Assembly: GCF_900115055.1 (NCBI RefSeq)
Contig: NZ_FOVD01000006.1
Location: 62,001-126,000, forward strand
Direction: 5' to 3'
DNA: 64,000 nt
DNA from: Chryseobacterium oleae
GTDB lineage: Bacteria > Bacteroidota > Bacteroidia > Flavobacteriales > Weeksellaceae
Positions 42,427-50,776 of the stretch are shown piece by piece. Position 1 is the stretch's first letter; every line of letters starts with the position of its first letter. Under the pieces are notes generated by a model. That model was not told where the DNA came from. It was given only the letters and a program-made list of their open reading frames with translations, and did no database searches. Both the position numbers and the translations under genes were made by a program.

Positions 42427-44682
42427 ATGATGAAAATAACTACTATTGCAATCTTTTTATCAGCTTTCTGCTACGCTCAGAAAAATTATTCTATCAATGG
42501 GGTTGTAAAAGATCAGGATACCGGAGAACCCATTTCGGGTGCTCTTATCACCATCAAAGAAAAGCCCGAAATTTCTATAGAAACAAATGAATACGGGTTC
42601 TATGCGTTATCATTACCGGAAAGCGACTATACCCTTGAAGTGAATCATAACAGACATAAAATTGAAGTCAAAAGTATCCATCTCGATTCTGCAAAAAAAA
42701 TGAATTGGGCGCTTCAAAAAGAAGAATATAAAATCGATGAAATTCAATTAAAAAATATAAAAAAATACAGGGCTTTTTCTACCCAATCGAAAGTAGGTGC
42801 TGAGATGCTGGATATTCAGGGAATTTCTAAGCTTCCTGTTTTATTGGGAGAAAGAGATGTGATTAAGACTCTTCAATTTTTACCTGGAATCAGTTCACAG
42901 GAAGGAAGTTCGGGATTCAGTGTGCGTGGAGGAAATTTAGACCAGAATCTTATCTTGCTAGATGAGGCGCCTGTCTTTAATAATTCACATTTAGCCGGAT
43001 TTTTCAGTACTTTTAATAGTGATGCCCTGAGAAGCGTTACCCTTTATAAAGGAAATATTCCTTCACAATACGGAGGAAGGCTATCTTCTGTTGTTGATGT
43101 AAAAATGAAAGAAGGAAACAACCAAAAATTTGGAGTTGCGGGAGGAATTGGTTTGATTAGCAGCAGGCTCAGCGTTGATGGTCCTATTCAAAAAGGTAAA
43201 TCCTCTTTCATCATTTCAGCAAGACGTACCTATGCTGATATTTTCCTGAACTCCAGCGGTGAAAACAGCGGCAAAAAAGATAAACTGTATTTCTATGATT
43301 TAAATGCCAAACTTAATTATCAGGTTAATAAAAACAACAGTGTTCACCTTTCCAGTTATTTCGGAAGAGATATAATGTCTTTTGATAAATTTAAAAACAA
43401 TTGGGGGAATCTGATTGCCACTTTAAGATGGAACAGCATTATCAACAGTAATTTATTTTCAAATACATCGGTTACCTACAGTAATTATGATTATAAAATA
43501 AGTGCCTTTGATTTGAATGGCAATGTTCTGGAAATAAATCCTAACGTCAGAAACTGGGGATTAAAACAGGACTTTTCACATTATTTGGGTATAAAGCACA
43601 CATTTCATTATGGATTACAGGCTTCCTACTATGACTTTTTCACGAGAAAGCTTCCGCCATCATTTTCATCCGATTTCCTAAAAAGAGAAAGAACAATGTG
43701 GGAAAATGCAGTATACATCAATGATGACTATCAAATTTCAGAAAAACTCTTTATGAATTATGGCTTCAGGCTATCCATGCTTAATCCGGGAAAAGGAAAT
43801 AATAACAAGGGAGAAACCACTAAAAGCACTGTCAACTTTGAGCCCCGTGTAATGGCAAATTATGAATTTAATAAAAACAATACCGTAAGGGCCGGATATA
43901 CAAGACTTACCCAGAGTGTACAGACTTTAAGCAACGGAGGTTATGGTCAGATGGTTAATAATGATGTTTGGCTGAACCTGAATAAACCTTTAACGATGGA
44001 TCAGGTAAATCTTTCTTACACTAAGAAATTCGATAAAGGCTACGAAATAACGGGTGACGTATTTTATAAAAAAATGGCAAATCTGGTTGATTATAAAGAT
44101 GATGCAGGAGTTGACATATCAGATAACGTTAAAAACAATCTTTTGTTTAACGGGATCGGAAGAGCTTACGGATTTGAGCTTTTAGCAAAAAAAACAAAAG
44201 GCAGACTTACAGGCTGGATATCATACACATTATCTAAAACAGAAAGAAAGATTGAAGGCATTAATAAAGGCAACTGGTACAATGCCAACTCGGATAAAAC
44301 CCATAACCTTTCGGTGGTAGCGAGCTATGAGCTTAGCCCAAGTATTACCTTTTCAGGAGCTTTTGTATACAGTACCGGAAATGCGGTAACCTTTCCGGTT
44401 GGAAAGTATGAAATCGATGGACAAACCATGTTCCAGTATGGCAAAAGAAACAGCAACCGGATGCCGGCTTATCATAGGCTCGATCTCAATGCAACCTATG
44501 AGCGCAAGACAACAAAGCGCTTTAAAAGCTCATGGTCTGTAGGAGTTTACAATGCTTATGGGAGAAAGAACCCTTACGCCATTAATTTTTTGCAGGATGA
44601 AAATAATCCGGATAAAATCAAAGGGGTACAAACCTCCTTATTTTCTGTTGTTCCCAACATTAGTTACAATTTCAAATTTTAA
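42427..44682 (+). CDS. TonB-dependent receptor with carboxypeptidase-like regulatory domain
   Basis: A short signal peptide (MMKITTIAIFLSAFCYAQ) is followed by an N-terminal carboxypeptidase-regulatory-like beta domain (SINGVVKDQDTGEPISGALI). The plug domain contains LPVLLGERDVIKTLQFLPG and GFSVRGGNLDQNLILLDEAP. The remaining ~530 residues form the outer-membrane barrel, ending in SVVPNISYNFKF with the usual terminal phenylalanine. The DUF4249 lipoprotein gene 10 bases downstream makes a common Bacteroidota uptake pair. The ligand is unknown; it does not look like a SusC-length protein. Confidence 0.93.
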   Translation: MMKITTIAIFLSAFCYAQKNYSINGVVKDQDTGEPISGALITIKEKPEISIETNEYGFYALSLPESDYTLEVNHNRHKIEVKSIHLDSAKKMNWALQKEEYKIDEIQLKNIKKYRAFSTQSKVGAEMLDIQGISKLPVLLGERDVIKTLQFLPGISSQEGSSGFSVRGGNLDQNLILLDEAPVFNNSHLAGFFSTFNSDALRSVTLYKGNIPSQYGGRLSSVVDVKMKEGNNQKFGVAGGIGLISSRLSVDGPIQKGKSSFIISARRTYADIFLNSSGENSGKKDKLYFYDLNAKLNYQVNKNNSVHLSSYFGRDIMSFDKFKNNWGNLIATLRWNSIINSNLFSNTSVTYSNYDYKISAFDLNGNVLEINPNVRNWGLKQDFSHYLGIKHTFHYGLQASYYDFFTRKLPPSFSSDFLKRERTMWENAVYINDDYQISEKLFMNYGFRLSMLNPGKGNNNKGETTKSTVNFEPRVMANYEFNKNNTVRAGYTRLTQSVQTLSNGGYGQMVNNDVWLNLNKPLTMDQVNLSYTKKFDKGYEITGDVFYKKMANLVDYKDDAGVDISDNVKNNLLFNGIGRAYGFELLAKKTKGRLTGWISYTLSKTERKIEGINKGNWYNANSDKTHNLSVVASYELSPSITFSGAFVYSTGNAVTFPVGKYEIDGQTMFQYGKRNSNRMPAYHRLDLNATYERKTTKRFKSSWSVGVYNAYGRKNPYAINFLQDENNPDKIKGVQTSLFSVVPNISYNFKF

Positions 44683-44692
44683 AAAGACAAAG

Positions 44693-45484
44693 ATGAAAAA
44701 TATAAAAATCTTTATTGTGGCTTCATTAGCATGGTGTATGTTGAGCTGTGGAGAAGATACCGTTGTAGACATTCCTACCCATGATGAAAGTGGTAAAATT
44801 GTTATAGAAGGCAATGCAACAGATGACGGAAATCCGTGTAATGTGCGTATCACAAAATCTATAAAAATTTCAGACACCAAGAGCAAATATATTTCTATTG
44901 CCAATGCCGTTGTAGTTATTCGTGATAATAAAGGTAACTCTGAAACACTGAGATATATTGATGGCCTATATAAAACTGTAAATTTTCAAACTTTAAATGG
45001 TAATATTTATACGCTAACCGTTAACGTAGACGGCCAAACATACAACGCTACAAGCCGGATGCCTGAATATGTAGAATTAGATGATGTGATTCAGACCACC
45101 TACTTCAATGGTTTGGGTAATGTTATTGGTGTTGTCCCTATATTCACAGATCCGGAAACTTCCGGAAACCGCTATCTGTTTAAAACTTACGTAAATAATC
45201 ATAAGGCTGAAATTACGGTTTTAGATGACAATGGGGAAAATGGATCCGTAAACACAATCCCCGTTTCTACCAAGCCTGATCCTGTTAAAAATGATAAGGT
45301 GGTGATCGAAATGCAGTCCATTGATTCACCTGTTTACGATTATTTCAAGGCTTTATCTAACGTAAGTGTTCAAAGTGGAGGTGGTATTGTAACTCCGTCT
45401 AATCCCCCATCCAATTTCGATAATGGAGCCTTAGGCTATTTCTCCGCCCACACTACTGTGACAGAAACTATTATCATAAAATAA
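44693..45484 (+). CDS. DUF4249 lipoprotein paired with the TonB receptor
   Basis: ATG 44693 opens a lipoprotein signal with lipobox MLSC; the longer frame from 44552 overlaps the receptor in another phase. The 263-residue protein shows the DUF4249 pattern: VDIPTHDESGKIVIEGNATD, a following ANAVVVIRDNKGNSETL, and NGNIYTLTVNVDGQTYNATS. DUF4249 proteins sit on the outer membrane surface next to TonB receptors, probably helping bind the ligand. The gene lies 10 bases after the receptor gene. The C-terminus is a conserved FDNGALGYFSAH motif. Confidence 0.88.
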   Translation: MKNIKIFIVASLAWCMLSCGEDTVVDIPTHDESGKIVIEGNATDDGNPCNVRITKSIKISDTKSKYISIANAVVVIRDNKGNSETLRYIDGLYKTVNFQTLNGNIYTLTVNVDGQTYNATSRMPEYVELDDVIQTTYFNGLGNVIGVVPIFTDPETSGNRYLFKTYVNNHKAEITVLDDNGENGSVNTIPVSTKPDPVKNDKVVIEMQSIDSPVYDYFKALSNVSVQSGGGIVTPSNPPSNFDNGALGYFSAHTTVTETIIIK

Positions 45485-45563
45485 ATATAGCTCTAATTGG
45501 TATTTTCGATCAAAAACAACTGATAACCAAGTGTTTCCATACTTCATTTAGTCCGGACTCAGA

Positions 45564-46103
45564 TTATTTATTTTTAAAGACAGAATACATCATCACATCA
45601 AAGTATTCTCCGTCTTTTTTAAGATGCTGTTTCAGCAGTGCTTCTTCTTCCATTCCTGCTTTTTCCATGATTCTTCCGGAAGCAGGATTGTGAAGGAAAT
45701 AGGTCGCATAGATTTTATTAACTTCAAGCGTACGGAATCCAAAATCAATCAGGGCAATGGCTGCTTCTGTGATGTATCCTTTGTTCCAGAACGGTTTTCC
45801 CATCCAGTATCCCAGTTCAGCTTTATCATCATCTCTGTCGTGAAGACCGATAGCGCCTATAATTTGTCCTTCTTTGTCACGGACTGCAAAAGTATATCCT
45901 GTATTGTTTTCAAAGGCTTCCCTGGAAATTTTCAGCCAGAATTCTGCATGTTCCAGCATATAAGGATACGGAATATTAGACGTAAGATCTGAGAAAATTT
46001 TCTCCTGAAGGTATACTTTCACCAGAGGAATATCCTCCTCTTTCAACTCTGAAAGGATTAGCCTTTCTGTTTCTATGACCGGAAATTCTTCTAATTTTCT
46101 CAT
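45564..46103 (-). CDS. GNAT-family N-acetyltransferase (RimJ/RimL-like)
   Basis: The 179-residue protein matches Acetyltransf_3: ETERLILSELKEEDIPLVKV at the start, GAIGLHDRDDDKAELGYWM in the centre, and PFWNKGYITEAAIALIDFGF as the acetyl-CoA-binding segment. HNPASGRIMEKAGMEEEALL is the C-terminal hallmark. RimJ/RimL relatives acetylate N-terminal amines of proteins or small amines. The exact substrate is not visible. It is convergent with the DUF4249 gene and followed at the 5' side by coaX in the same direction. Confidence 0.9.
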   Translation of the reverse strand: MRKLEEFPVIETERLILSELKEEDIPLVKVYLQEKIFSDLTSNIPYPYMLEHAEFWLKISREAFENNTGYTFAVRDKEGQIIGAIGLHDRDDDKAELGYWMGKPFWNKGYITEAAIALIDFGFRTLEVNKIYATYFLHNPASGRIMEKAGMEEEALLKQHLKKDGEYFDVMMYSVFKNK

Positions 46104-46162
46104 AACCTATTTTTTATGCACTATAACTGTATCAACAAAGCCTGCTTACGTCAGCCTTAACC

Positions 46163-46930
46163 TTATGACTGCTGCAAATCTTTTCCTAAGAAATAAAGAC
46201 CTTTCAGCGTGTGCAGTCTATCCATCACATGAATTTTTTCTGTCAATGGCTTATATACATGGGAAACTCCACCCGTAGCGACTACAAAACAGTCATCATT
46301 CACCTCATCGTTGATACGGTCTATAAAACCTTCTACCATTCCGAGGAATCCATAAACCATCCCGCTTTGCATACAAGTTACCGTGTCTAATCCAAGGACT
46401 GTTTTAGGCTTTTTAAGCTCAATATCAGGAAGCTGTGCCGTCTGGCTGATCAGAGAGTTCAAAGAAGTTACGATTCCCGGTGCGATGATCACACCTAATG
46501 TTTCTCCGGTTTCCGTAACACAACTTGCGGTAAGAGCCGTTCCAAAATCAATAACGATCTTCTTACGGTTGGGATACAGATTGTGGGCGGCCACAAGGTT
46601 GGCATAAATGTCCGTCCCCATCTGTTTGGATTTCGCCTGAACCCCGGAAGGTGTGGATCTGTCAACGATCACCGGTGAAATTTTATGGATCTTTTTAATG
46701 GCCGAACTGATCACTTTGGTAAGCTGAGGGACCACAGACCCGATAATGACTTTACTGATCTCTTCCGGTTCTATTTTGTAAGTCTGATACAGCATCAGCA
46801 TCTGTACATACAGCTCATCTACCGTTCTGTACGGCTTGGTATTGATCACCCATGAAATATCACAGTTGTCTCCATTGAAAAGTCCGAATCTGATATTGCT
46901 GTTCCCTACGTTGATTACGATTGAATTCAT
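46163..46930 (-). CDS. coaX: Type III pantothenate kinase, with divergent first motif
   Basis: CoaX phosphorylates pantothenate in coenzyme A synthesis. ATG 46930 starts directly at the first motif; the in-frame codon at 46990 adds an unlikely extension. Family blocks include MGTDIYANLVAAH, KIVIDFGTALTASCV, IIAPGIVTSLNSL and VVATGGVSHVY. The first motif reads INVGNSNIRFGLF, where most CoaX proteins have Asp in place of the second Asn-Val position's preceding residue (D-x-G-N-T). LGVIIAPG replaces the usual GG. The enzyme may still work or be altered; see findings. Confidence 0.88.
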   Translation of the reverse strand: MNSIVINVGNSNIRFGLFNGDNCDISWVINTKPYRTVDELYVQMLMLYQTYKIEPEEISKVIIGSVVPQLTKVISSAIKKIHKISPVIVDRSTPSGVQAKSKQMGTDIYANLVAAHNLYPNRKKIVIDFGTALTASCVTETGETLGVIIAPGIVTSLNSLISQTAQLPDIELKKPKTVLGLDTVTCMQSGMVYGFLGMVEGFIDRINDEVNDDCFVVATGGVSHVYKPLTEKIHVMDRLHTLKGLYFLGKDLQQS

Positions 46931-47159
46931 TTGATTTTTTAAGCTAGTCTGGGTTAAAAAACAGGTGTAAAAATAAGGCTTTATCCTCAAAAATAAGCAA
47001 TATCGGTGTTATTTAGATGAATTCCTGAATCTCTTTTGATGACAGGAATACGTTATGTGAATATTTTATTTCCATTCTATAAAATTTGAACCTGAGATTT
47101 AGAAAATTGAAAACAATTAATTACCTTTAAAACTCAAAATATTTTAAATCTCATCTTCC

Positions 47160-47762
47160 ATGAAAAAACTGATCTTCTTATTTTTCTTTTGTATCGGCCT
47201 GAATACTTTTGCGCAGAGTGCATCTCAGGTAAACAGCGTATTTCAGAAAATAAAAGAAGGGGCAAAAATTGATAAGAATGACCGGGCTGTCTATGATCTT
47301 CTGGATGAATTTTACAACAAGAACCTTCAGTCCGAAAAAGATGAAATGACACCGGAAACCGTGGAGAGAATTGAAAAACTGGCTTCAAACCCAGACACCA
47401 AAAACCTTCATATCCTTATGCTTTTCCTGATGTATCAGCAACACATCAGCCGTACAGCAATGGTTGGAAAACCATCTGATACAGAATTCCAGATCGAAGC
47501 AATGACTCTGCTGGAAAAGGAAACAAAGGATGTATATGGCAAAGTACCCGCAATCATTTACATCTATAAAGCCGAAGCACTGGACGGAGGCGGAAAGAAA
47601 AATGAAGCCAAAGCAACCGTTGATCAGGGATTAAAAGAATATCCTGATTCTGTTCCTTTAAAAGTATACAGCTACCTGAATACAAAAGATGCAGCCCTAA
47701 AAAATGATCTTGTAAAAAATCATTCCAATCACTGGATGGTGCAGCAGTTTGAGATAAAATAG
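47160..47762 (+). CDS. Secreted protein of unknown function, helical repeat-like
   Basis: A signal peptide (MKKLIFLFFFCIGLNTFAQ) leads a 200-residue mature protein rich in helices. KKNEAKATVDQGLKEYPDSV looks like a TPR-type helix pair, and the overall charge pattern fits a short tetratricopeptide-like fold, but the match is too weak to name. It probably acts in the periplasm or outside. It is divergent from coaX and is followed by a terminator and dispersed repeats. Confidence 0.65.
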   Translation: MKKLIFLFFFCIGLNTFAQSASQVNSVFQKIKEGAKIDKNDRAVYDLLDEFYNKNLQSEKDEMTPETVERIEKLASNPDTKNLHILMLFLMYQQHISRTAMVGKPSDTEFQIEAMTLLEKETKDVYGKVPAIIYIYKAEALDGGGKKNEAKATVDQGLKEYPDSVPLKVYSYLNTKDAALKNDLVKNHSNHWMVQQFEIK

Positions 47763-48072
47763 AGAGATAGATTTCCAGATATGAGATGTCAGATCGTCAA
47801 TGGTGAATTTTGCTTCGCAAGTGAATCGTGAATCTTTTGAAGATATGAGGTTTCAGACATCAGATTTCAGACCTGAAAACGTAGAAGATTTCAATACAAA
47901 TAAAAATCCCGCGGAAAAATTCTGCGGGATTGTTTTTTTATTAGACTAAAATTAAAAAATGCCAATGGTGAATTTTGCTTCGCAAGTGAGTGGTGAAAGT
48001 TCTCCCACTCCAATACCCGCATTACATAACTCATAACTTGCTAAAACACTTCTACTCTCAGCCCCGGACATC
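47763..48072. repeat. Intergenic repeats and a terminator
   Basis: This 310-base gap holds inverse-orientation copies of the 40.1 kb repeat at 47796-47825 and 47962-48034, with heptamer relatives at 47850-47870. Between them is a terminator (arms 47905-47916 and 47920-47931, then T7) for the upstream plus-strand gene. No gene is seen. Confidence 0.8.
47905..47939 (+). terminator. Terminator of the 47160 gene
   Basis: A twelve-base stem (aatcccgcggaa with ttctgcgggatt, one G-U pair, three-base loop) is followed by a seven-T tract. It lies 142 bases after the stop, beyond the first dispersed repeat copy. Confidence 0.8.
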
Positions 48073-49914
48073 TTATTGTTTCACTTCAACAATATTATCA
48101 TCCATATTAACATCTGCCAATCTCTGGCTGAAATCTATTCCTAAAACAGATAATTGAGATTTTGTATAAGGAATCGTCAATGTATATTCTTTTTGTGTCC
48201 ATGGCCAGTAAGGCATCGTCTTAAAGTCGCCATAGATATCTTTATCCTTCCATGTATGGGTCATATTTAAAGGAATCTGATACGTAACTACTTTTTTATC
48301 TGTTGTCAGTACACTTAAATCCACGGGCATTGGAACCTGACCGTTATTGACAAGAGTAATTGTAGTCGATTTTGCATCGTATTTCACATCTTTAATCCCG
48401 TAATCAATGGTTTTTGTCGTATTGATCCAATAGTTATGAAACCACTTCAGATCCATTCCTGATACTTTTTGTGCTATATGAAGGAAATCCCTGTCAGACG
48501 GATGTTTCATATGCCATTGGTCGTAGTATTGCTTTAAAGTTTCTGCAAGTTTCTGCTCACCTATGATATAGCCCAGTTCTACAAGATATAACTCCCCTTT
48601 TACGTAAGAAGCATAAGTGTAAGCCGTTCCGTTATCGTGGTGATCGCCCAACCATACGGCAGGCTCTTCAATTCCTTTTTTAATAAAATTCCTGTAAGCT
48701 TCCACAGTGTGTACAAAAGGATTCGGAAGTTCTTCCGGGAATAACTGATGCATCACATATCCTTCTGCATAGCTTGTAAACCCTTCATCCATCCATGGAC
48801 GTACGGATTCATTGGTGGCCAGCATCTGCTGATACCATGAGTGTGCGCCTTCGTGAGCCATCAAGCCCATTAAGCCTTTCATATCTTTAGCTTCTCCCAG
48901 GATCATGGTACACATTCCGTATTCCATACCACCGTCACCACCCTGGATAAAGGCATAAGTAGGGTATACATATTTTCCGAAGTGAGTATTCATCAGCTGG
49001 AAATATTTGGTCACATAAGGCTGAGCTTCTTCCCAAACTTTTGTCTTGTCATTCTGCTGATACACAAGGAATACTTTCGGTCCTTCAGGAACATCAAAAC
49101 TTTTAATGATATAATCTCTGTCTGCGCTCCATGCAAAGTCCAGGATATTATTGGCTTTCCATTTCCAGACTGCTTTTTTGCTTTTATCTGCTTTAATTTT
49201 TGCAGCGGCATCATATCCTTTTACGTCTGCCGGATTTTCAAGAATTCCTCCTGCTCCGATCACGTAATCTTTATTGATTTTAATGGTAACATCAAAATCC
49301 GAGAACGGTGCATGAAACTCCCTTCCGATATAATCAAAAGTTGCCCAGCCGTCATAATCGTATTCTGCAATTTTAGGATACCATTGCGTCATCGTCATAT
49401 CCACTCCTTCTCTGTTGTTTCTTCCGCTTCTTCTGATCTGCTGAGGGATTACAGCATCCCAATCCATGGTAAAAGTCGTGGTAGAATTGGGTTGGATAGG
49501 CTCTGCCAAATATACCTTCATGATGGTTTCCTGGATTTCAAACTTCAGCTCTTTTCCGTTTTGTTTAATCCAGTGAATATTTTGAGCCCCTTCCTGATCT
49601 TTCGGAATAGAAGCCAGTCTCGAAATACCATCTTTCTGCAACCTGGAGTCTCCGTTTTTTCCCTGACCTCCAATTCTCTGGTCCATCATTGAATTAGGCT
49701 TAAAAGCATTCCAGTACAGATGAAAATATACCACATTCAACGCATCCGGTGAGTTATTGGTATATTCTAAGGTTTGATTTCCCTGGTAGGTAAATTTTTC
49801 AGCATTAACATCAATATCCATCTTATACTTCGCAGCCTGCTGATAATAAGCCCCCTGCTGAGCCTGAAATTGTGAAATGATAAACGCAAAAATGATTGCA
49901 GCCGATTTTCTCAT
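48073..49914 (-). CDS. Secreted M1-family metallopeptidase
   Basis: An N-terminal signal (MRKSAAIIFAFIISQFQAQ) is followed by the M1 N-terminal beta domain (DVNAEKFTYQGNQTLEYTNN). The catalytic domain carries the gluzincin motif LMAHEGAHSWYQQ (HExxH) with the distal Glu ligand in RPWMDEGFTSYAEGYV. The exopeptidase motif region reads GGMEYGMCTMI in place of GAMEN. A C-terminal beta domain ends the 613-residue protein. It probably trims peptides in the periplasm or on the surface. The family call is firm; specificity is not. Confidence 0.93.
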   Translation of the reverse strand: MRKSAAIIFAFIISQFQAQQGAYYQQAAKYKMDIDVNAEKFTYQGNQTLEYTNNSPDALNVVYFHLYWNAFKPNSMMDQRIGGQGKNGDSRLQKDGISRLASIPKDQEGAQNIHWIKQNGKELKFEIQETIMKVYLAEPIQPNSTTTFTMDWDAVIPQQIRRSGRNNREGVDMTMTQWYPKIAEYDYDGWATFDYIGREFHAPFSDFDVTIKINKDYVIGAGGILENPADVKGYDAAAKIKADKSKKAVWKWKANNILDFAWSADRDYIIKSFDVPEGPKVFLVYQQNDKTKVWEEAQPYVTKYFQLMNTHFGKYVYPTYAFIQGGDGGMEYGMCTMILGEAKDMKGLMGLMAHEGAHSWYQQMLATNESVRPWMDEGFTSYAEGYVMHQLFPEELPNPFVHTVEAYRNFIKKGIEEPAVWLGDHHDNGTAYTYASYVKGELYLVELGYIIGEQKLAETLKQYYDQWHMKHPSDRDFLHIAQKVSGMDLKWFHNYWINTTKTIDYGIKDVKYDAKSTTITLVNNGQVPMPVDLSVLTTDKKVVTYQIPLNMTHTWKDKDIYGDFKTMPYWPWTQKEYTLTIPYTKSQLSVLGIDFSQRLADVNMDDNIVEVKQ

Positions 49915-50085
49915 TTAAAATTTATTTTTTTTTAAAGGTAGGTAATTTATGTAAAACCCTCAAATACGGAGGTATTTTAGGGCTTTTTGATCTGTTATGG
50001 ATTAGATGAGGTTTTATTCTGATGGTTAAGTTTGATTGTGCATATTTTTTAAAACACAAATTGTACAAATTATTTGTGTTTAAAA

Positions 50086-50556
50086 TTATGGATGAGTCAA
50101 CATCTTCTTTATTAAAGTGATCTGCCCCAAATGATAATAGCTATGCTCAATCATACCCTCTATATTTCTTCTGTAGGTTCCGTATTTTTCATCTACGAAA
50201 ACCTCATCCAGTTTATCGTCAGGAATTTGCTCAACCAATGAGGCAAACTTTTCTGAATCCGTCCAAAGCCTGTTCAACAAATCTTTCCACTGTTCTTCAG
50301 ATTCAATGGGCGGAAGATCAAAACTGAACTGATCCTTTATTTCAAGATCACCTCCTTCCAGTACATTGAGAACTCCCGCTATATAATAATGAATATGAAA
50401 GGTGAGCATGGCAATGGTATTTAAAGAACCTACCTTGGTGACAGCTTGTTCCCTGGTTACATCTGAAAGCTGGTCTTTAAAATTCGTATTGGCAATCCAC
50501 ACGCCGTCCAGCAAGACTTCCCTGAATCTTTTTGCTAATTGTGAAGCTGAGCTCAT
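50086..50556 (-). CDS. DinB-family four-helix-bundle protein (not a polymerase)
   Basis: This 156-residue helical protein has the three-histidine metal site of DinB/YfiT-like proteins: TFHIHYYIAGVL near residue 70, and MIEHSYYHLGQITLIKKML at the C-terminus. Members are small metalloproteins, some acting as thiol transferases. The name is shared with but unrelated to the Y-family polymerase at 24.5 kb. A weak AT-rich hairpin (50052-50061 with 50072-50081) follows the stop. Function unknown. Confidence 0.85.
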   Translation of the reverse strand: MSSASQLAKRFREVLLDGVWIANTNFKDQLSDVTREQAVTKVGSLNTIAMLTFHIHYYIAGVLNVLEGGDLEIKDQFSFDLPPIESEEQWKDLLNRLWTDSEKFASLVEQIPDDKLDEVFVDEKYGTYRRNIEGMIEHSYYHLGQITLIKKMLTHP

Positions 50557-50576
50557 TGTTTGACATTTTATGATTC

Positions 50577-50776
50577 TTAAAGATAATTATTTTTTTAAGC
50601 TTTCGCGAACGGTGCAGATCGTCAGATTTTTAACCACAAATAACACTAATAAAAGCACAATTTTAAACACTAATCAATTCGTGGTATTCGTGAAAAACAT
50701 TCGTGGCATTTGTGTTTAAAAACAAAAAACCTCAAATGCAAAAACATCTGAGGTTTCAATATGATTTAAAATCAAA
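50577..50776. repeat. Intergenic region with short direct repeats and a terminator
   Basis: TTCGTGGTATTCGTG (50678-50692) and TTCGTGGCATTTGTG (50700-50714) are near-identical direct repeats with a 22-base period. A minus-strand terminator (50756-50727, stem aaacctca-type, then T-run) follows the downstream gene's stop. No gene is seen. Confidence 0.6.

Noticed and set aside
50086..50556. A second DNA-damage polymerase because of the DinB family name
   Set aside because: The protein is a 156-residue metal-binding helical bundle with no polymerase motif; the shared name is historical.
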